Source: Amycolatopsis sp. CA-126428
Lineage (GTDB): Bacteria > Actinomycetota > Actinomycetes > Mycobacteriales > Pseudonocardiaceae
NCBI RefSeq assembly: GCF_002904335.1
Contig: NZ_PPHF01000019.1
Span: 62,001-126,000 of the forward strand
Reading direction: 5' to 3'
Length of the DNA stretch: 64,000 nucleotides
The stretch's first letter is position 1, and each line of letters starts with the position of its first letter. This document shows positions 24,921 to 34,240 of this stretch, piece after piece. The position numbers and the translations under genes were made by a program. Under the pieces are notes generated by a model. That model saw only the letters and a program-made list of their open reading frames with translations. It had not been told where the DNA came from and made no database searches.

Positions 24921-25939
24921 TTCTTGGCGCCCGAAGCCGCGCCCGAAGCCGCAGCCGAACCGGCGGCCGCGGCCGGGGACGTCACGTCCGCCTTGGCCGG
25001 CGCGCCCGTCTTGCCGTTCGTGCCCGACGTGATCTTGCCCAGGCCCTGCAGGGCCGCTTCGTAGACCTCGTCGGGGTCGAGCCGGCGGAGCTCCTCGACC
25101 AGGCAGTCCTGCGTGCTGCGCCGCTGCAGCGCGATCCGGCGGGTCGGCTGGCCCGGCTGGGTCAGCGTGCCCACGCGGCCGTCCGGGCGGTGCAGCTCCA
25201 CCGGGCCCGACTTGCGGTCGAGCCGCACCGAGATGATCCCGGCCGCGCCCGAGCTCTTGACCCGCTTGACCGGCACCTTCAGGTACTCGGCCAGCCAGGC
25301 GGCCAGCAGCTCGGTCGACGGCGAGTCGGCCTCGCCCGTCACCGTCGCGGCGGTGATCTTCTCGTACGGCGGCAGGTCGAGCGCCGAAACGAGCTGGGCG
25401 CGCCAGTGCGTCAGGCGCGTCCAGGCCAGATCGGTGTCGCCCTCGGTGTACGCCTTCGCCCGCGTGGTCAGCGCCTTGACCGGGTTCTTCTCCGCGGCCG
25501 AGTCGGTGATCCGGCGCTGGGCCAGCTCGCCGAGCGGGTCCTTGTCCGGGTCCTTCGGCCCGGCCCCGGGCCACCAGCAGACGATCGGGGCGTCCGGCAG
25601 CAGCAGCGGCACCACCGCGCTCTGGCCCTGTCCGACCAGCTGGCCGTACAGGCGCAGCACGATGACCTCGCTCGCGCCGGCGTCGCCGCCGACCCGGATC
25701 TGGCCGTCGATGCGCGGCGCCGCGGTGCGGGCGCCCTTGGCCACCACGATCACCCGCGACGGGTGCTCGCGGCTCGCGCCGTTGGCCGCTTCGATCGCCT
25801 CTTCGAGCTTGGCGTCGTCGTCGGTCACGATCACCAGCGTCAGCACCCGCCCGAGCGCGACTTGCCCGCCCTGTTCGCGGATCTCCACCAGCTTCTTGTT
25901 GAGTGCCGAAGTCGTGGTGGACGGCAGGTCGATGATCAC
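24917..25939 (-). CDS. opcA: Glucose-6-phosphate dehydrogenase assembly protein OpcA
   Basis: A 340-residue protein needed for assembly or activity of Zwf in cyanobacteria and actinobacteria. Recognised blocks: VIIDLPSTTTSALNKKLVEIR (in part), ASREHPSRVIVV, VIVLRLYGQLVGQGQSAVVPLLLPDAPIVCWWPG (in part) and SPSTELLAAWLAEYLKVPVKR. The last 25 residues are a low-complexity Ala/Gly/Ser tail ending GAKK. An ATG at 25951 is possible, but GGAGG lies 5 nt before the GTG at 25939, and that GTG overlaps the zwf stop (GTGA), so GTG is the likely start. Directly upstream of pgl with a 4-bp overlap. Confidence 0.95.
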   Translation of the reverse strand: MIIDLPSTTTSALNKKLVEIREQGGQVALGRVLTLVIVTDDDAKLEEAIEAANGASREHPSRVIVVAKGARTAAPRIDGQIRVGGDAGASEVIVLRLYGQLVGQGQSAVVPLLLPDAPIVCWWPGAGPKDPDKDPLGELAQRRITDSAAEKNPVKALTTRAKAYTEGDTDLAWTRLTHWRAQLVSALDLPPYEKITAATVTGEADSPSTELLAAWLAEYLKVPVKRVKSSGAAGIISVRLDRKSGPVELHRPDGRVGTLTQPGQPTRRIALQRRSTQDCLVEELRRLDPDEVYEAALQGLGKITSGTNGKTGAPAKADVTSPAAAAGSAAASGAASGAKK

Positions 25940-27459
25940 GGGCGCCTCCATTTCCGGCCGGTGCGCGCCAGCATTTCGTCGGCGGACTGCGGACCCCACG
26001 TGCCCGGCGGGTACTGCTCGGGCGCGCCTTCCTTCGCCCAGTTCTCGAGGATCGGGTCGAGGATCTTCCAGGAGAGCTCGACCTCTTCGTTCACCGGGAA
26101 CAGCGACGGCTCGCCCAGCAGGACGTCCAGGATCAGCCGCTCGTAGGCCTCGGGGGAGGACTCGGTGAACGCGTGCCCGTAGCCGAAGTCCATCGTGACG
26201 TCGCGGACCTCCATCGTGGTCCCCGGCACCTTCGATCCGAACCGCAGCGTGATGCCCTCGTCCGGCTGGACCCGGATGACCAGGGCGTTCTGCCCCAGCT
26301 CCTCGGTGGACGTCGAATCGAACGGCAGGTGCGGCGCCCGCTTGAACACGACGGCGATCTCGGTGACCCGGCGGCCGAGCCGCTTGCCGGTGCGCAGGAA
26401 GAACGGCACCCCGGCCCAGCGGCGGCTCTGCACCTCGAGGGTCACCGCCGCGTAGGTTTCGGTCTTCGAGTCCTTCGCGAAGCCCTCTTCCTCCAGCAGG
26501 CCCGGCACCTTCATGCCGCCCTGCCAGCCGCCCGTGTACTGGCCGCGCGCGGTGGTCTTGCTCAGCGGCTCGACCGGTTTGGTGCCCGAGAGCACCTTGA
26601 TCTTCTCCGCGCGCAGGGCCCGCGGTTCGAACGACAGCGGCTCCTCCATGGCGGTGAAGGCGAGCAGCTGCAGCAGGTGGTTCTGGATGACGTCGCGGGC
26701 CGCGCCGATGCCGTCGTAGTACCCCGCGCGGCCGCCGAGGCCGATGTCCTCGGCCATGGTGATCTGCACGTGGTCGACGAAGTTGGCGTTCCAGATCGGC
26801 TCGAACAGCTGGTTCGCGAAGCGCAGCGCCAGGATGTTCTGCACCGTCTCCTTGCCGAGGTAGTGGTCGATGCGGAACACCGACTCCTCGGGGAAGACGT
26901 CGTTGACGATCGCGTTCAGCTCTTCGGCGCTCTTCAGGTCGTGCCCGAAGGGCTTCTCGATGACGACGCGCCGCCAGCTGTTCTCGTCGGCGTGGGCCAG
27001 GCCCGAGCGGGCCAGTTGCTTGGTCACCACCGGGAACGCGCCTGGCGGGATCGACAGGTAGAACGCCGTGTTGCCGCCGGTGCCGCGTTCCTTGTCCAGC
27101 TCGCGGAGGGTGTCGGCGAGCCGGTCGAAGGCGTCGTCGTCGTCGAAGGTGCCCTGGACGAACCGGATGCCTTCGGCGAGCCGGTTCCACACCGACTCCT
27201 TGAACGGCGTCCGCGCGTGCTCCTTGACCGAGTCGTGCACGAGCTCGCCGAAGTCCTGGTGCTCCCAGTCCCGCCGGGCGAACCCGACGAGGGAGAAGCC
27301 GGCGGGCAGCAACCCGCGGTTGGCCAGGTCGTAGATGGCGGGCATCAGCTTCTTGCGGGCCAGGTCGCCGGTGACCCCGAAGATCACCAGGCTGGACGGC
27401 CCGGCGATCCGCGGGAGCCGCTTGTCCCGCGGATCGCGCAGCGGGTTGGTCCACGTCAT
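25936..27459 (-). CDS. zwf: Glucose-6-phosphate 1-dehydrogenase
   Basis: A 507-residue NADP-dependent enzyme catalysing the first oxidative pentose-phosphate step. Coenzyme motif VIFGVTGDLARKKLMPA near residue 25, catalytic segment FRIDHYLGKETVQNI, VVIEKPFGHDL and the substrate-binding region GVPFFLRTGKRLGRRVTEI (in part FFLRTGKRL). ATG 27459 overlaps the pgi stop (ATGA) and its stop overlaps the opcA GTG, so translation is coupled along the operon. Length is normal. Confidence 0.97.
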   Translation of the reverse strand: MTWTNPLRDPRDKRLPRIAGPSSLVIFGVTGDLARKKLMPAIYDLANRGLLPAGFSLVGFARRDWEHQDFGELVHDSVKEHARTPFKESVWNRLAEGIRFVQGTFDDDDAFDRLADTLRELDKERGTGGNTAFYLSIPPGAFPVVTKQLARSGLAHADENSWRRVVIEKPFGHDLKSAEELNAIVNDVFPEESVFRIDHYLGKETVQNILALRFANQLFEPIWNANFVDHVQITMAEDIGLGGRAGYYDGIGAARDVIQNHLLQLLAFTAMEEPLSFEPRALRAEKIKVLSGTKPVEPLSKTTARGQYTGGWQGGMKVPGLLEEEGFAKDSKTETYAAVTLEVQSRRWAGVPFFLRTGKRLGRRVTEIAVVFKRAPHLPFDSTSTEELGQNALVIRVQPDEGITLRFGSKVPGTTMEVRDVTMDFGYGHAFTESSPEAYERLILDVLLGEPSLFPVNEEVELSWKILDPILENWAKEGAPEQYPPGTWGPQSADEMLARTGRKWRRP

Positions 27460-29078
27460 GCGCCGACCTCCTGTACCGCGCGGGCGACCGCCGCGAGGCC
27501 CGCGGCCCGGTCGGTCAGGTGCAGGCGCAGCACCGGGCGGCCGTGCTCGGCGAGCACCTGCCCGTCGCCCAGGGCCTGGGCGTGCTGCAGCTGCCCCAGC
27601 GTGTACGGCCGGTCCGGCACGTCGAGGTCGTGCTCGACCGCGCCGGTCAGCTGCAGGAAGACGCCGTTCTGGTGGCCGCCCTTGTGGTACTGGCCGGTGG
27701 AGTGCAGGAACCGCGGGCCCCAGCCGAACGTCGTCTGCAGCCCGGTGCGCTTGGCGATCTCGCCGCGCAGCACCGCCGTCGAGGCGTCCTCGAGCCGGTC
27801 GAGGTAGGCCTGCACCGCGATGTAGCCCTTGTCCGGCGCCGAAGCGAAGAACGCGCGCAGCACGTCGGTGAGGCTGCCCTCGGTCGAAACCCCGTCGCTG
27901 CCGAAGATCTCGACCGATCCGTCCACATTGGACGGCTCCTCGCCGCCCTTCAGCTTCTCCGGGTCGTCCAGCAGCGCGCGGGCCGCCTTCTTCGCCGCTT
28001 CCACGTCGGGCTGGTCGAACGGGTTGATCCCGAGCAGCCGGCCGGCCAGCGCCGTGGCGAACTCCCAGAGCAGGAACTGCGCGCCCAGCGAGCCGGTGAC
28101 GGCGAGCTTCGCCGCACCCTGCGGGCTGCCGATCGCGGTGGGCGTGGCGTCGGACTTGGCGTCGGCGAAGCCGGGCGCCTCCGGGCCCTCGACCGCGACC
28201 GGCAGCAGGCCGGTGCCCTGCTTGCCGGTGGACTCGGCGATCAGCTGCTCCGCCCAGTCCGGGAAACCCTTGATGCCGGAACCGCTGTCGGCCAGGACGA
28301 CCTTCTCGGCGCCCGCTTCGTGCGCGGCGGCCCACGCGGCGGCCAGCTTGACCGCTGGGTTGTCCGCCGAGTCCGCGGCCAGCTCGTCGGCCACCGAAGC
28401 GGCCTGGTCGAGCAGCCGGGCGACGTCCGCGCCGGCGAGCCCGGACGGGACGAGCCCGAACGCGGTCAGCGCCGAGTAGCGGCCGCCGACGTGCGGGTCG
28501 GCGAGGAACACCTTGCGGTATCCCTCCTTTTCGGACAGTTCCTGGAACGGCGAGCCGGGGTCGGTGACGACCACGATCCGCCGTGCCGCGTCGATGCCCG
28601 CGTCAGCGAACGCTTTCGCGAAGATCCGCCGGTGGCTGTCGGTCTCGACGGTGCCGCCCGACTTCGACGACACCACGATCACCGTCCGCTCGAGATCGCC
28701 GGCCAGCGCGTCGGCCACCTGGCCGGGGTCGGTGGTGTCGAGGACGGTCAGCGGGACACCATCGGTCGCGGTGATCACCTCCGGCGCCAGCGACGAGCCG
28801 CCCATGCCGGCCAGCACGACGCGGTCGACGCCCTCGGACCGCAGTTCGGTGCGCAGCGCCTCGATCTCGCCGATCAGCGGCCGCGACGACTTGTGCAGCG
28901 TCGTCCACGACAGCCGGATCGACGCCTCGGCTTCGGCGTCCGGCCCCCAGAGCGTCGGGTCCTGCGCCGCCAGCTTCGAGGCGGCCTGGTCGGCGACCAG
29001 CTGCCCGGCCAGCGGCGCGGCGCGCTCCGCCAGTGCGGCGTCCACGATCTCGACGCCGGTCTTTTCGCCTGTCGTCAT
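27456..29078 (-). CDS. pgi: Glucose-6-phosphate isomerase
   Basis: A 540-residue isomerase. SIS-domain features: VVLAGMGGSSLAPEVI, VSSKSGGTVETDSHRRIFAKAF (in part VSSKSGGTVET), VTDPGSPFQELSEKEGYRKVF, HVGGRYSALTAFGLVP and the C-terminal HSTGQYHKGGHQNGVFLQL. This belongs to the actinobacterial subgroup that resembles fused transaldolase-isomerase proteins rather than E. coli Pgi. Its position between tal and zwf differs from M. tuberculosis, where pgi lies elsewhere. It lets fructose-6-phosphate from Tal/Tkt return to glucose-6-phosphate for Zwf, making a cyclic pathway possible from one transcript. ATG 29078; 8 bp after tal. Confidence 0.93.
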   Translation of the reverse strand: MTTGEKTGVEIVDAALAERAAPLAGQLVADQAASKLAAQDPTLWGPDAEAEASIRLSWTTLHKSSRPLIGEIEALRTELRSEGVDRVVLAGMGGSSLAPEVITATDGVPLTVLDTTDPGQVADALAGDLERTVIVVSSKSGGTVETDSHRRIFAKAFADAGIDAARRIVVVTDPGSPFQELSEKEGYRKVFLADPHVGGRYSALTAFGLVPSGLAGADVARLLDQAASVADELAADSADNPAVKLAAAWAAAHEAGAEKVVLADSGSGIKGFPDWAEQLIAESTGKQGTGLLPVAVEGPEAPGFADAKSDATPTAIGSPQGAAKLAVTGSLGAQFLLWEFATALAGRLLGINPFDQPDVEAAKKAARALLDDPEKLKGGEEPSNVDGSVEIFGSDGVSTEGSLTDVLRAFFASAPDKGYIAVQAYLDRLEDASTAVLRGEIAKRTGLQTTFGWGPRFLHSTGQYHKGGHQNGVFLQLTGAVEHDLDVPDRPYTLGQLQHAQALGDGQVLAEHGRPVLRLHLTDRAAGLAAVARAVQEVGA

Positions 29079-29086
29079 GTCGTGCG

Positions 29087-30199
29087 TCAGCCCTTCGCCT
29101 TTTCGAGCTGCCCTTGCACGGTCTCCAGAAGCTCGGTCCACGACTTCTCGAACTTCTCGACGCCCTCGTTCTCCAGCACCAGGAACACGTCGGTGATGTC
29201 GATGCCGACGGCCTCCAGCTTGTCGAAGACCTCCTGCGCCTCGGCGGCCCGGCCGGACACCTGGTCACCCTTGATCTCGGCGTGCTCGGCGACCGCGTCC
29301 AGGGTCTTCTCCGGCATCGTGTTGACGGTGTTCTTCACCACGAGCTGGTCGACGTACATCGTGGGGGAGTAGTCCGGGTTCTTCACCCCGGTCGACGCCC
29401 ACAGCGGACGCTGCGCGTTGGCACCGTCGGCGGCCAGTGCCTTCCAGCGGTCCGTGGCGGACAGCTCCTCGAAGGCCGCGTAGGCGAGCCGCGCGTTGGC
29501 GATGGCCGCCTTCCCGCGCAGGGCCAGGGCCTCGTCGGTGCCGATGGCTTCCAGGCGCTTGTCGATCTCGGTGTCCACCCGGGACACGAAGAACGACGCC
29601 ACCGAGTGGATGCCGCGCAGGTCGTGGCCGTTGGCCTTCGCCTGCTCCAGGCCGGCGTAGTAGGCCTCGATGACCTTCTTGTAGCGCTCGACGGAGAAGA
29701 TCAGCGTGACGTTGACGCTGATGCCCTCAGCCAGGGTCTTGGTGATGGCCGGCAGGCCCTCTTCGGTGGCCGGGATCTTGATCAGCACGTTCGGCCGGTC
29801 GACGGTCTTCCACAGGTCCTGCGCCTCGGCCACCGTCCGGTCGGAGTCCTTGGCCAGGCGCGGGTCGACCTCGATGGAGACGCGGCCGTCGACGCCGTTG
29901 GTGGCGGTGTAGACGTCGCGGAACAGGTCGGCGGCGTTGCGCACGTCGGTCGTCGTCAGGTCGCGGATCGTGGCCTCGACGTCGGCGCCCTGGGCGGCGA
30001 GCTCCCGCGTCCGCTCGTCGTAGGCGTCACCCTTGGACATCGCGTTGGCGAAGATCGTCGGGTTGGTCGTCACGCCCACGACGTGCTTGTCGCGGATCAG
30101 GGCGGCCAGGTTGCCGGTGTTCAGGCGTTCACGCGAAAGGTCGTCGAGCCAGATGGACACACCGGCCTCGGACAGTGCCGCGAGCTTGTCGTTGCTCAT
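29087..30199 (-). CDS. tal: Transaldolase
   Basis: A 370-residue class I aldolase. Seen: [21 protein letters not shown] (in part), [18 protein letters not shown], Schiff-base lysine segment [39 protein letters not shown] (in part [11 protein letters not shown]) and [17 protein letters not shown]. An upstream ATG at 30208 directly follows GAAGGGG with no spacing, whereas the ATG at 30199 has 9 nt spacing, so the latter is chosen. It lies between tkt and pgi and exchanges three-carbon units between sedoheptulose-7-phosphate and glyceraldehyde-3-phosphate. Confidence 0.96.
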   Translation of the reverse strand: MSNDKLAALSEAGVSIWLDDLSRERLNTGNLAALIRDKHVVGVTTNPTIFANAMSKGDAYDERTRELAAQGADVEATIRDLTTTDVRNAADLFRDVYTATNGVDGRVSIEVDPRLAKDSDRTVAEAQDLWKTVDRPNVLIKIPATEEGLPAITKTLAEGISVNVTLIFSVERYKKVIEAYYAGLEQAKANGHDLRGIHSVASFFVSRVDTEIDKRLEAIGTDEALALRGKAAIANARLAYAAFEELSATDRWKALAADGANAQRPLWASTGVKNPDYSPTMYVDQLVVKNTVNTMPEKTLDAVAEHAEIKGDQVSGRAAEAQEVFDKLEAVGIDITDVFLVLENEGVEKFEKSWTELLETVQGQLEKAKG

Positions 30200-30213
30200 T
30201 ACTGTCATCCCCT

Positions 30214-32322
30214 TCAGGAATTCTTGGTGTTCTGGATCGAGCGGCGGGCGGCCTCGACGACTGCTTCCGCGGTGAACCCGAACTCACGGAACAGTGTGGC
30301 GGCATCGGCGGAGGCGCCGAAGTGCTCGATCGAAACGTTCACCCCGGCGTCACCGGTGAAGCGGTGCCACGACTGGGCGATGCCCGCCTCGACGGACACG
30401 CGGGCCTTCACCGACGGCGGGATGACCGAGTTGCGGTACTCCTGGTCCTGCGCGTCGAACCACTCGACGCACGGCATCGAGACCACGCGGGCGGCGATGC
30501 CCTCCTCGGCCAGCTTCTTGCCGGCCTCGACGGCCAGCTGGACCTCGGAGCCGGTGGCGATGAGCACCACGTGCTCGTCGTCCGCCTTGCCGAAGTCGGC
30601 CAGGACGTACCCGCCCTTGGCGACGCCCTCGGCGCTGGTGCCCTCGAGCACCGGCACGTTCTGGCGGGTCAGCGCCAGGCCGGACGGGTGGTGGATGTCC
30701 TCCAGCACGGCCTTCCACGCGTACGCGGTCTCGTTGGCGTCCGCCGGGCGGACGACGTTGAGGCCCGGGATCGCGCGCAGCGCGGAGAGCTGCTCGATCG
30801 GCTGGTGCGTCGGGCCGTCCTCGCCGAGGCCGATCGAGTCGTGCGTCCACACGTAGGTGACCGGCGCCTTCATCAGCGCGGCCAGCCGGACCGGCGGGCG
30901 CATGTAGTCGGAGAAGATGAGGAACGTCGCGCCGTACGGGCGGGTGCCGCCGTGCAGCGCGATCCCGTTGAGGATCGAGCCCATGGCGTGCTCGCGGACG
31001 CCGAAGTGCAGCGTCCGGCCGTACGGGTTGGCCTGCCACATTTCGGTGGCGGCCTTCTCGGGACCGAACGAGTCGGCGCCCTTCATCGTCGTGTTGTTGC
31101 TCTCGGCCAGGTCGGCCGAGCCGCCCCACAGCTCCGGCAGCGGGTCGGCCAGCGCGCTGAGGACCTCGCCGGAGGCCTTGCGGGTGGCGATGCCCTTGGC
31201 GTCCGGCTCCCAGTGCGGGAGGTGGTCGGCGAAGCCTTCCGGCAGCGTGCGGGTGGCCAGCCGGTCCGCGAGCTTCTTGCGCTCCGGGTTGGCGGCGGCC
31301 CAGGCCTCGAACTTCTCCTGCCACTCGGCGTGGGCGGCCTTGCCGCGCTCGAGCGCCTGGCGGGTGTGCTTGAGCACGTCGTCGTCGACCTGGAAGGACT
31401 GCTCCGGGTCGAAGCCGAGGATCTTCTTGACCGCGGCGACCTCTTCGGCGCCCAGCGCGGCGCCGTGCGCCTTGCCGGTGCCCATCTTCTTGGGGGCCGG
31501 GTAGCCGATCACCGTGCGCACCGCGATGAACGACGGCCGCTGCGTCTCGGCCTTCGCGGCCTTGATGGCCTCCTCGATCGCGACGACGTCCTCGCCGCCC
31601 TCGACGACCTGGGTGTGCCACCCGTAGGCGTCGTAGCGCTTCACGGTGTCCTCGGACAGCGCGATGTTGGTGTCGTCCTCGATCGAGATCTTGTTGTCGT
31701 CGTAGAAGACGATCAGGTTGCCCAGCTCCTGGCGGCCCGCGATGGACGAGGCCTCGGAGGTGACGCCCTCTTCGATGTCGCCGTCGGAGGCGATCACGAA
31801 GATGTGGTGGTCGAAGATGCTCTCACCGGGCGCCGCGTCCGGGTCCAGCAGGCCGCGTTCGCGGCGGGCGGCCATCGCCATGCCCACCCCGTTGGCCAGG
31901 CCCTGGCCGAGCGGGCCGGTGGTGGTCTCGACGCCGTCGGTGTGGCGGTACTCCGGGTGACCCGGGGTCTTGGAACCCCACTTGCGCAGCTGCTTGAGGT
32001 CCTCGAGCTCGAGGCCGTAGCCGGCGAGGAACAGCTGGATGTAGAGGGTGAGGCTCGAGTGGCCGGCCGAGAGGATGAACCGGTCGCGGCCCGGCCAGTG
32101 CTGGTCGTTCGGGTCGTGGCGCATGACCCGCTGGAACAGCGTGTAGGCCAGCGGCGCCAGGCTCATCGCGGTGCCGGGGTGGCCGCTGCCACAGTTCTCG
32201 ACCGCGTCCGCGGCGAGCACCCGGACGGTGTCCACGGCGCGGGTGTCGGTGTCGGTCCAGTCGGCGGGCGTGTTGCGCCGGAGGAGTGGGTTGTTCTCGC
32301 TGGTAGTGGCGGTTTCGGACAC
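30214..32322 (-). CDS. tkt: Transketolase
   Basis: A 702-residue thiamine-diphosphate enzyme. Marks: [23 protein letters not shown] (in part [13 protein letters not shown]), [32 protein letters not shown], the ThDP/Mg motif region [19 protein letters not shown] with [12 protein letters not shown], and the Pyr domain [20 protein letters not shown] and [20 protein letters not shown] (in part). GTG at 32322 gives a start like other actinobacterial enzymes (VSETATTSE); an ATG at 32343 would add seven residues. First gene of the operon. A divergent promoter with ctaB lies upstream. Confidence 0.96.
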   Translation of the reverse strand: MSETATTSENNPLLRRNTPADWTDTDTRAVDTVRVLAADAVENCGSGHPGTAMSLAPLAYTLFQRVMRHDPNDQHWPGRDRFILSAGHSSLTLYIQLFLAGYGLELEDLKQLRKWGSKTPGHPEYRHTDGVETTTGPLGQGLANGVGMAMAARRERGLLDPDAAPGESIFDHHIFVIASDGDIEEGVTSEASSIAGRQELGNLIVFYDDNKISIEDDTNIALSEDTVKRYDAYGWHTQVVEGGEDVVAIEEAIKAAKAETQRPSFIAVRTVIGYPAPKKMGTGKAHGAALGAEEVAAVKKILGFDPEQSFQVDDDVLKHTRQALERGKAAHAEWQEKFEAWAAANPERKKLADRLATRTLPEGFADHLPHWEPDAKGIATRKASGEVLSALADPLPELWGGSADLAESNNTTMKGADSFGPEKAATEMWQANPYGRTLHFGVREHAMGSILNGIALHGGTRPYGATFLIFSDYMRPPVRLAALMKAPVTYVWTHDSIGLGEDGPTHQPIEQLSALRAIPGLNVVRPADANETAYAWKAVLEDIHHPSGLALTRQNVPVLEGTSAEGVAKGGYVLADFGKADDEHVVLIATGSEVQLAVEAGKKLAEEGIAARVVSMPCVEWFDAQDQEYRNSVIPPSVKARVSVEAGIAQSWHRFTGDAGVNVSIEHFGASADAATLFREFGFTAEAVVEAARRSIQNTKNS

Positions 32323-32605
32323 TGAACTCCAACTCCCGGTCATGATGGTTGCGGCTGGTCTTCCTCGTTCCGGTTACCCGTACACGCGGCTGCTTATCTC
32401 AATCGATCCCGAAGGGACGATATTCCTGCTCGCGGCCATGCGCAGGGGCAATCGCGGCCCGTCGCGGCCAGCCTAGTGCTTGGGCCGGTCGAGGACCCGC
32501 GATCACCCACGGGATTCACCACGTCTAACATCGTTCGAGGGTTCAGACCGGCGTTCCACCACGGCCTTCCGGACGGACCCGCCCGAACCTGACGCAGGGA
32601 GTGAA
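32323..32605. promoter_or_regulatory. Divergent tkt / ctaB promoter region
   Basis: 283 bp without a gene. It is less GC-rich in the middle (CTTATCTCAATCGATCCCGAAGGGACGATATTCC region, around 32390-32430), where leftward tkt promoter elements are likely, and contains CTAACATCGTTCGAGG near 32524-32540 closer to ctaB. A GCAGGGAG ribosome-binding sequence precedes the ctaB ATG. Exact boxes cannot be assigned. Confidence 0.35.
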
Positions 32606-33586
32606 ATGTCGCCGGTGAACGCTGCGCACGGCCGCAGTGAAGACACCAGCGCCGTGCACCCGACCGGTGAACGACCGCACGGTGACCGGCGAAGCCTCCG
32701 CCGGGTCGTCGGTGCCTACGCCGCGCTGGCGAAGCCGCGGGTGATCGAGCTCCTGCTGGTGACCACCATCCCGGCGATGTTCCTCGCCGGCCGTCAGATC
32801 CCCTCGCCGTGGCTGGTCCTGGCCACGCTGGTCGGCGGGACGATGGCCGCGGGCAGCGCGAACGCGCTCAACTGCGTGATCGACGCGGACATCGACAAGG
32901 TGATGAACCGCACGAAACGCCGTCCGCTGGTCAAGGACTCGGTGCCCCGCCGCGGCGCGCTGATCTTCGGCTTGGTCATGGGCGTCGCCTCGGCGGTCGT
33001 GCTCTACCTCACGGTGAACCTGCTCTCGGCGATCCTGGCGATCGCGACGATCCTCTTCTACATCTTCGTCTACACGCTCGGCCTCAAGCGGCGCACGTCA
33101 CAGAACGTGGTCTGGGGCGGCGCGGCGGGCTGCATGCCGGTGGTGATCGGCTGGGCCGCCGTCACCGGCACGGTCCAGTGGCCGGCGTTCGTCATGTTCG
33201 GCGTGATCTTCTTCTGGACCCCGCCGCACACGTGGGCGCTGGGCATGAAGTACCGCGACGACTACGAGCGCGCGGGCGTCCCGATGCTGCCGGTGGTCGC
33301 CACCGCCCAGCACGTCGCCCGCCAGATCGTCATCTACTCGTGGGTGATGGTGGCGTGGACGCTGCTGCTGCTCCCGGTGACGTCCTGGCTGTACGGCACG
33401 TTCGCGATCCTGGCGGGCGGCTGGTTCCTCTTCTACGCGCACAGCCTGCAGGCGGCGGTGCGGCGGGGCGAGGAGACGAAGCCGATGGCGCTGTTCCACC
33501 GGTCGAACACGTACCTGATGATCGTGTTCGTGGCCCTGGCCGTCGACTCGGCGATCGGCCTGCCGACCCTCGGCCTCCCGTTCTGA
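32606..33586 (+). CDS. ctaB: Protoheme IX farnesyltransferase (heme O synthase)
   Basis: A 326-residue polytopic prenyltransferase of the UbiA family that farnesylates heme B to heme O for cytochrome oxidase. About eight or nine hydrophobic segments. The Asp-rich substrate motifs are visible: [23 protein letters not shown] (in part [20 protein letters not shown]) and the second at [18 protein letters not shown]. The ATG at 32606 follows GCAGGGAG by 4 nt; longer upstream readings lack conserved sequence. The partner ctaA (heme A synthase) is at 41966-42931. The next gene overlaps its stop. Confidence 0.95.
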   Translation: MSPVNAAHGRSEDTSAVHPTGERPHGDRRSLRRVVGAYAALAKPRVIELLLVTTIPAMFLAGRQIPSPWLVLATLVGGTMAAGSANALNCVIDADIDKVMNRTKRRPLVKDSVPRRGALIFGLVMGVASAVVLYLTVNLLSAILAIATILFYIFVYTLGLKRRTSQNVVWGGAAGCMPVVIGWAAVTGTVQWPAFVMFGVIFFWTPPHTWALGMKYRDDYERAGVPMLPVVATAQHVARQIVIYSWVMVAWTLLLLPVTSWLYGTFAILAGGWFLFYAHSLQAAVRRGEETKPMALFHRSNTYLMIVFVALAVDSAIGLPTLGLPF

Positions 33587-34182
33587 GACGGATCGGGACC
33601 GCGGTAGCCGCGGTCGTGGTCCTGGGCCTGCTCGTCCTCCTCGGCCGGGGCAAGCTGCCCGCCCTGGACGAATCCCTGCTCACCGGCGCCTGCGCGATCC
33701 CGTCCCGGGTGACCGCGGTCCCGGGCCCGGCCCCCGACGGCGGCACCGTCCGCGTCTCCGAAGCGGGACCGGGCGCCGCTGTGCTCGAGAACACCGGCAC
33801 CCTCGCCGCCTACCGGATCGCCGTGACGGCCGGTTCCCGGACCGTCGAAGTGCCGGTGCTCACGCCGGGGCAGCGGATCGGCGTCGTCCTCGACCGGCCC
33901 GTGGCCGGCGCGGCCGGCTGGCTCCCCGCCGAGGCGCTGGGCGGCTTCACCCCGGTCACCGCCACCGTCGTGCCGGGCGGGGTCCGCTACCGCTCCGGGA
34001 ACTGCCGCGCACTGACCAGCCGGGGTGCCGCCGTGCTCCACCGCGACGCCGCCGGGCGCATCACCGGCGGCGAACAGCTGCCCCCGGCGAGCGTGTCGTG
34101 CGCGGTGGGGGAGAAGGAGCTGCCGGCCGGCGTCGCTCCCGGCAGCGAGGTCTACCCGTACTGCGCCCTCGGCGCGGAATGA
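33583..34182 (+). CDS. Small membrane-anchored or secreted protein, possible CTG start
   Basis: A roughly 199-residue protein with one N-terminal hydrophobic anchor ([20 protein letters not shown]) followed by an extracytoplasmic beta-rich region ([26 protein letters not shown], quoted in part as [15 protein letters not shown]) with Cys pairs ([28 protein letters not shown]). The anchor with its Arg-Arg start is complete only if translation begins at CTG 33583, which overlaps the ctaB stop as CTGA; the first conventional codon is GTG 33616, which would cut the anchor. Four Cys could form two disulfides. Function unknown. Coupling to ctaB suggests an envelope role, possibly linked to respiration, but that is speculative. 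Confidence 0.6.
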   Translation: MRRIGTAVAAVVVLGLLVLLGRGKLPALDESLLTGACAIPSRVTAVPGPAPDGGTVRVSEAGPGAAVLENTGTLAAYRIAVTAGSRTVEVPVLTPGQRIGVVLDRPVAGAAGWLPAEALGGFTPVTATVVPGGVRYRSGNCRALTSRGAAVLHRDAAGRITGGEQLPPASVSCAVGEKELPAGVAPGSEVYPYCALGAE

Positions 34183-34240
34183 TCGCGCGGCGGCCGCCGT
34201 TACACTTCGTTGGCTCTTTTTCCCTTGAGGCGAAAGCAGG

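Noticed and set aside
34183..34240. Rifamycin-associated element upstream of the HelR-type gene.
   Set aside because: No 19-bp inverted repeat of that kind is visible in the short spacer; only a T-rich stretch and a weak ribosome-binding sequence are present.
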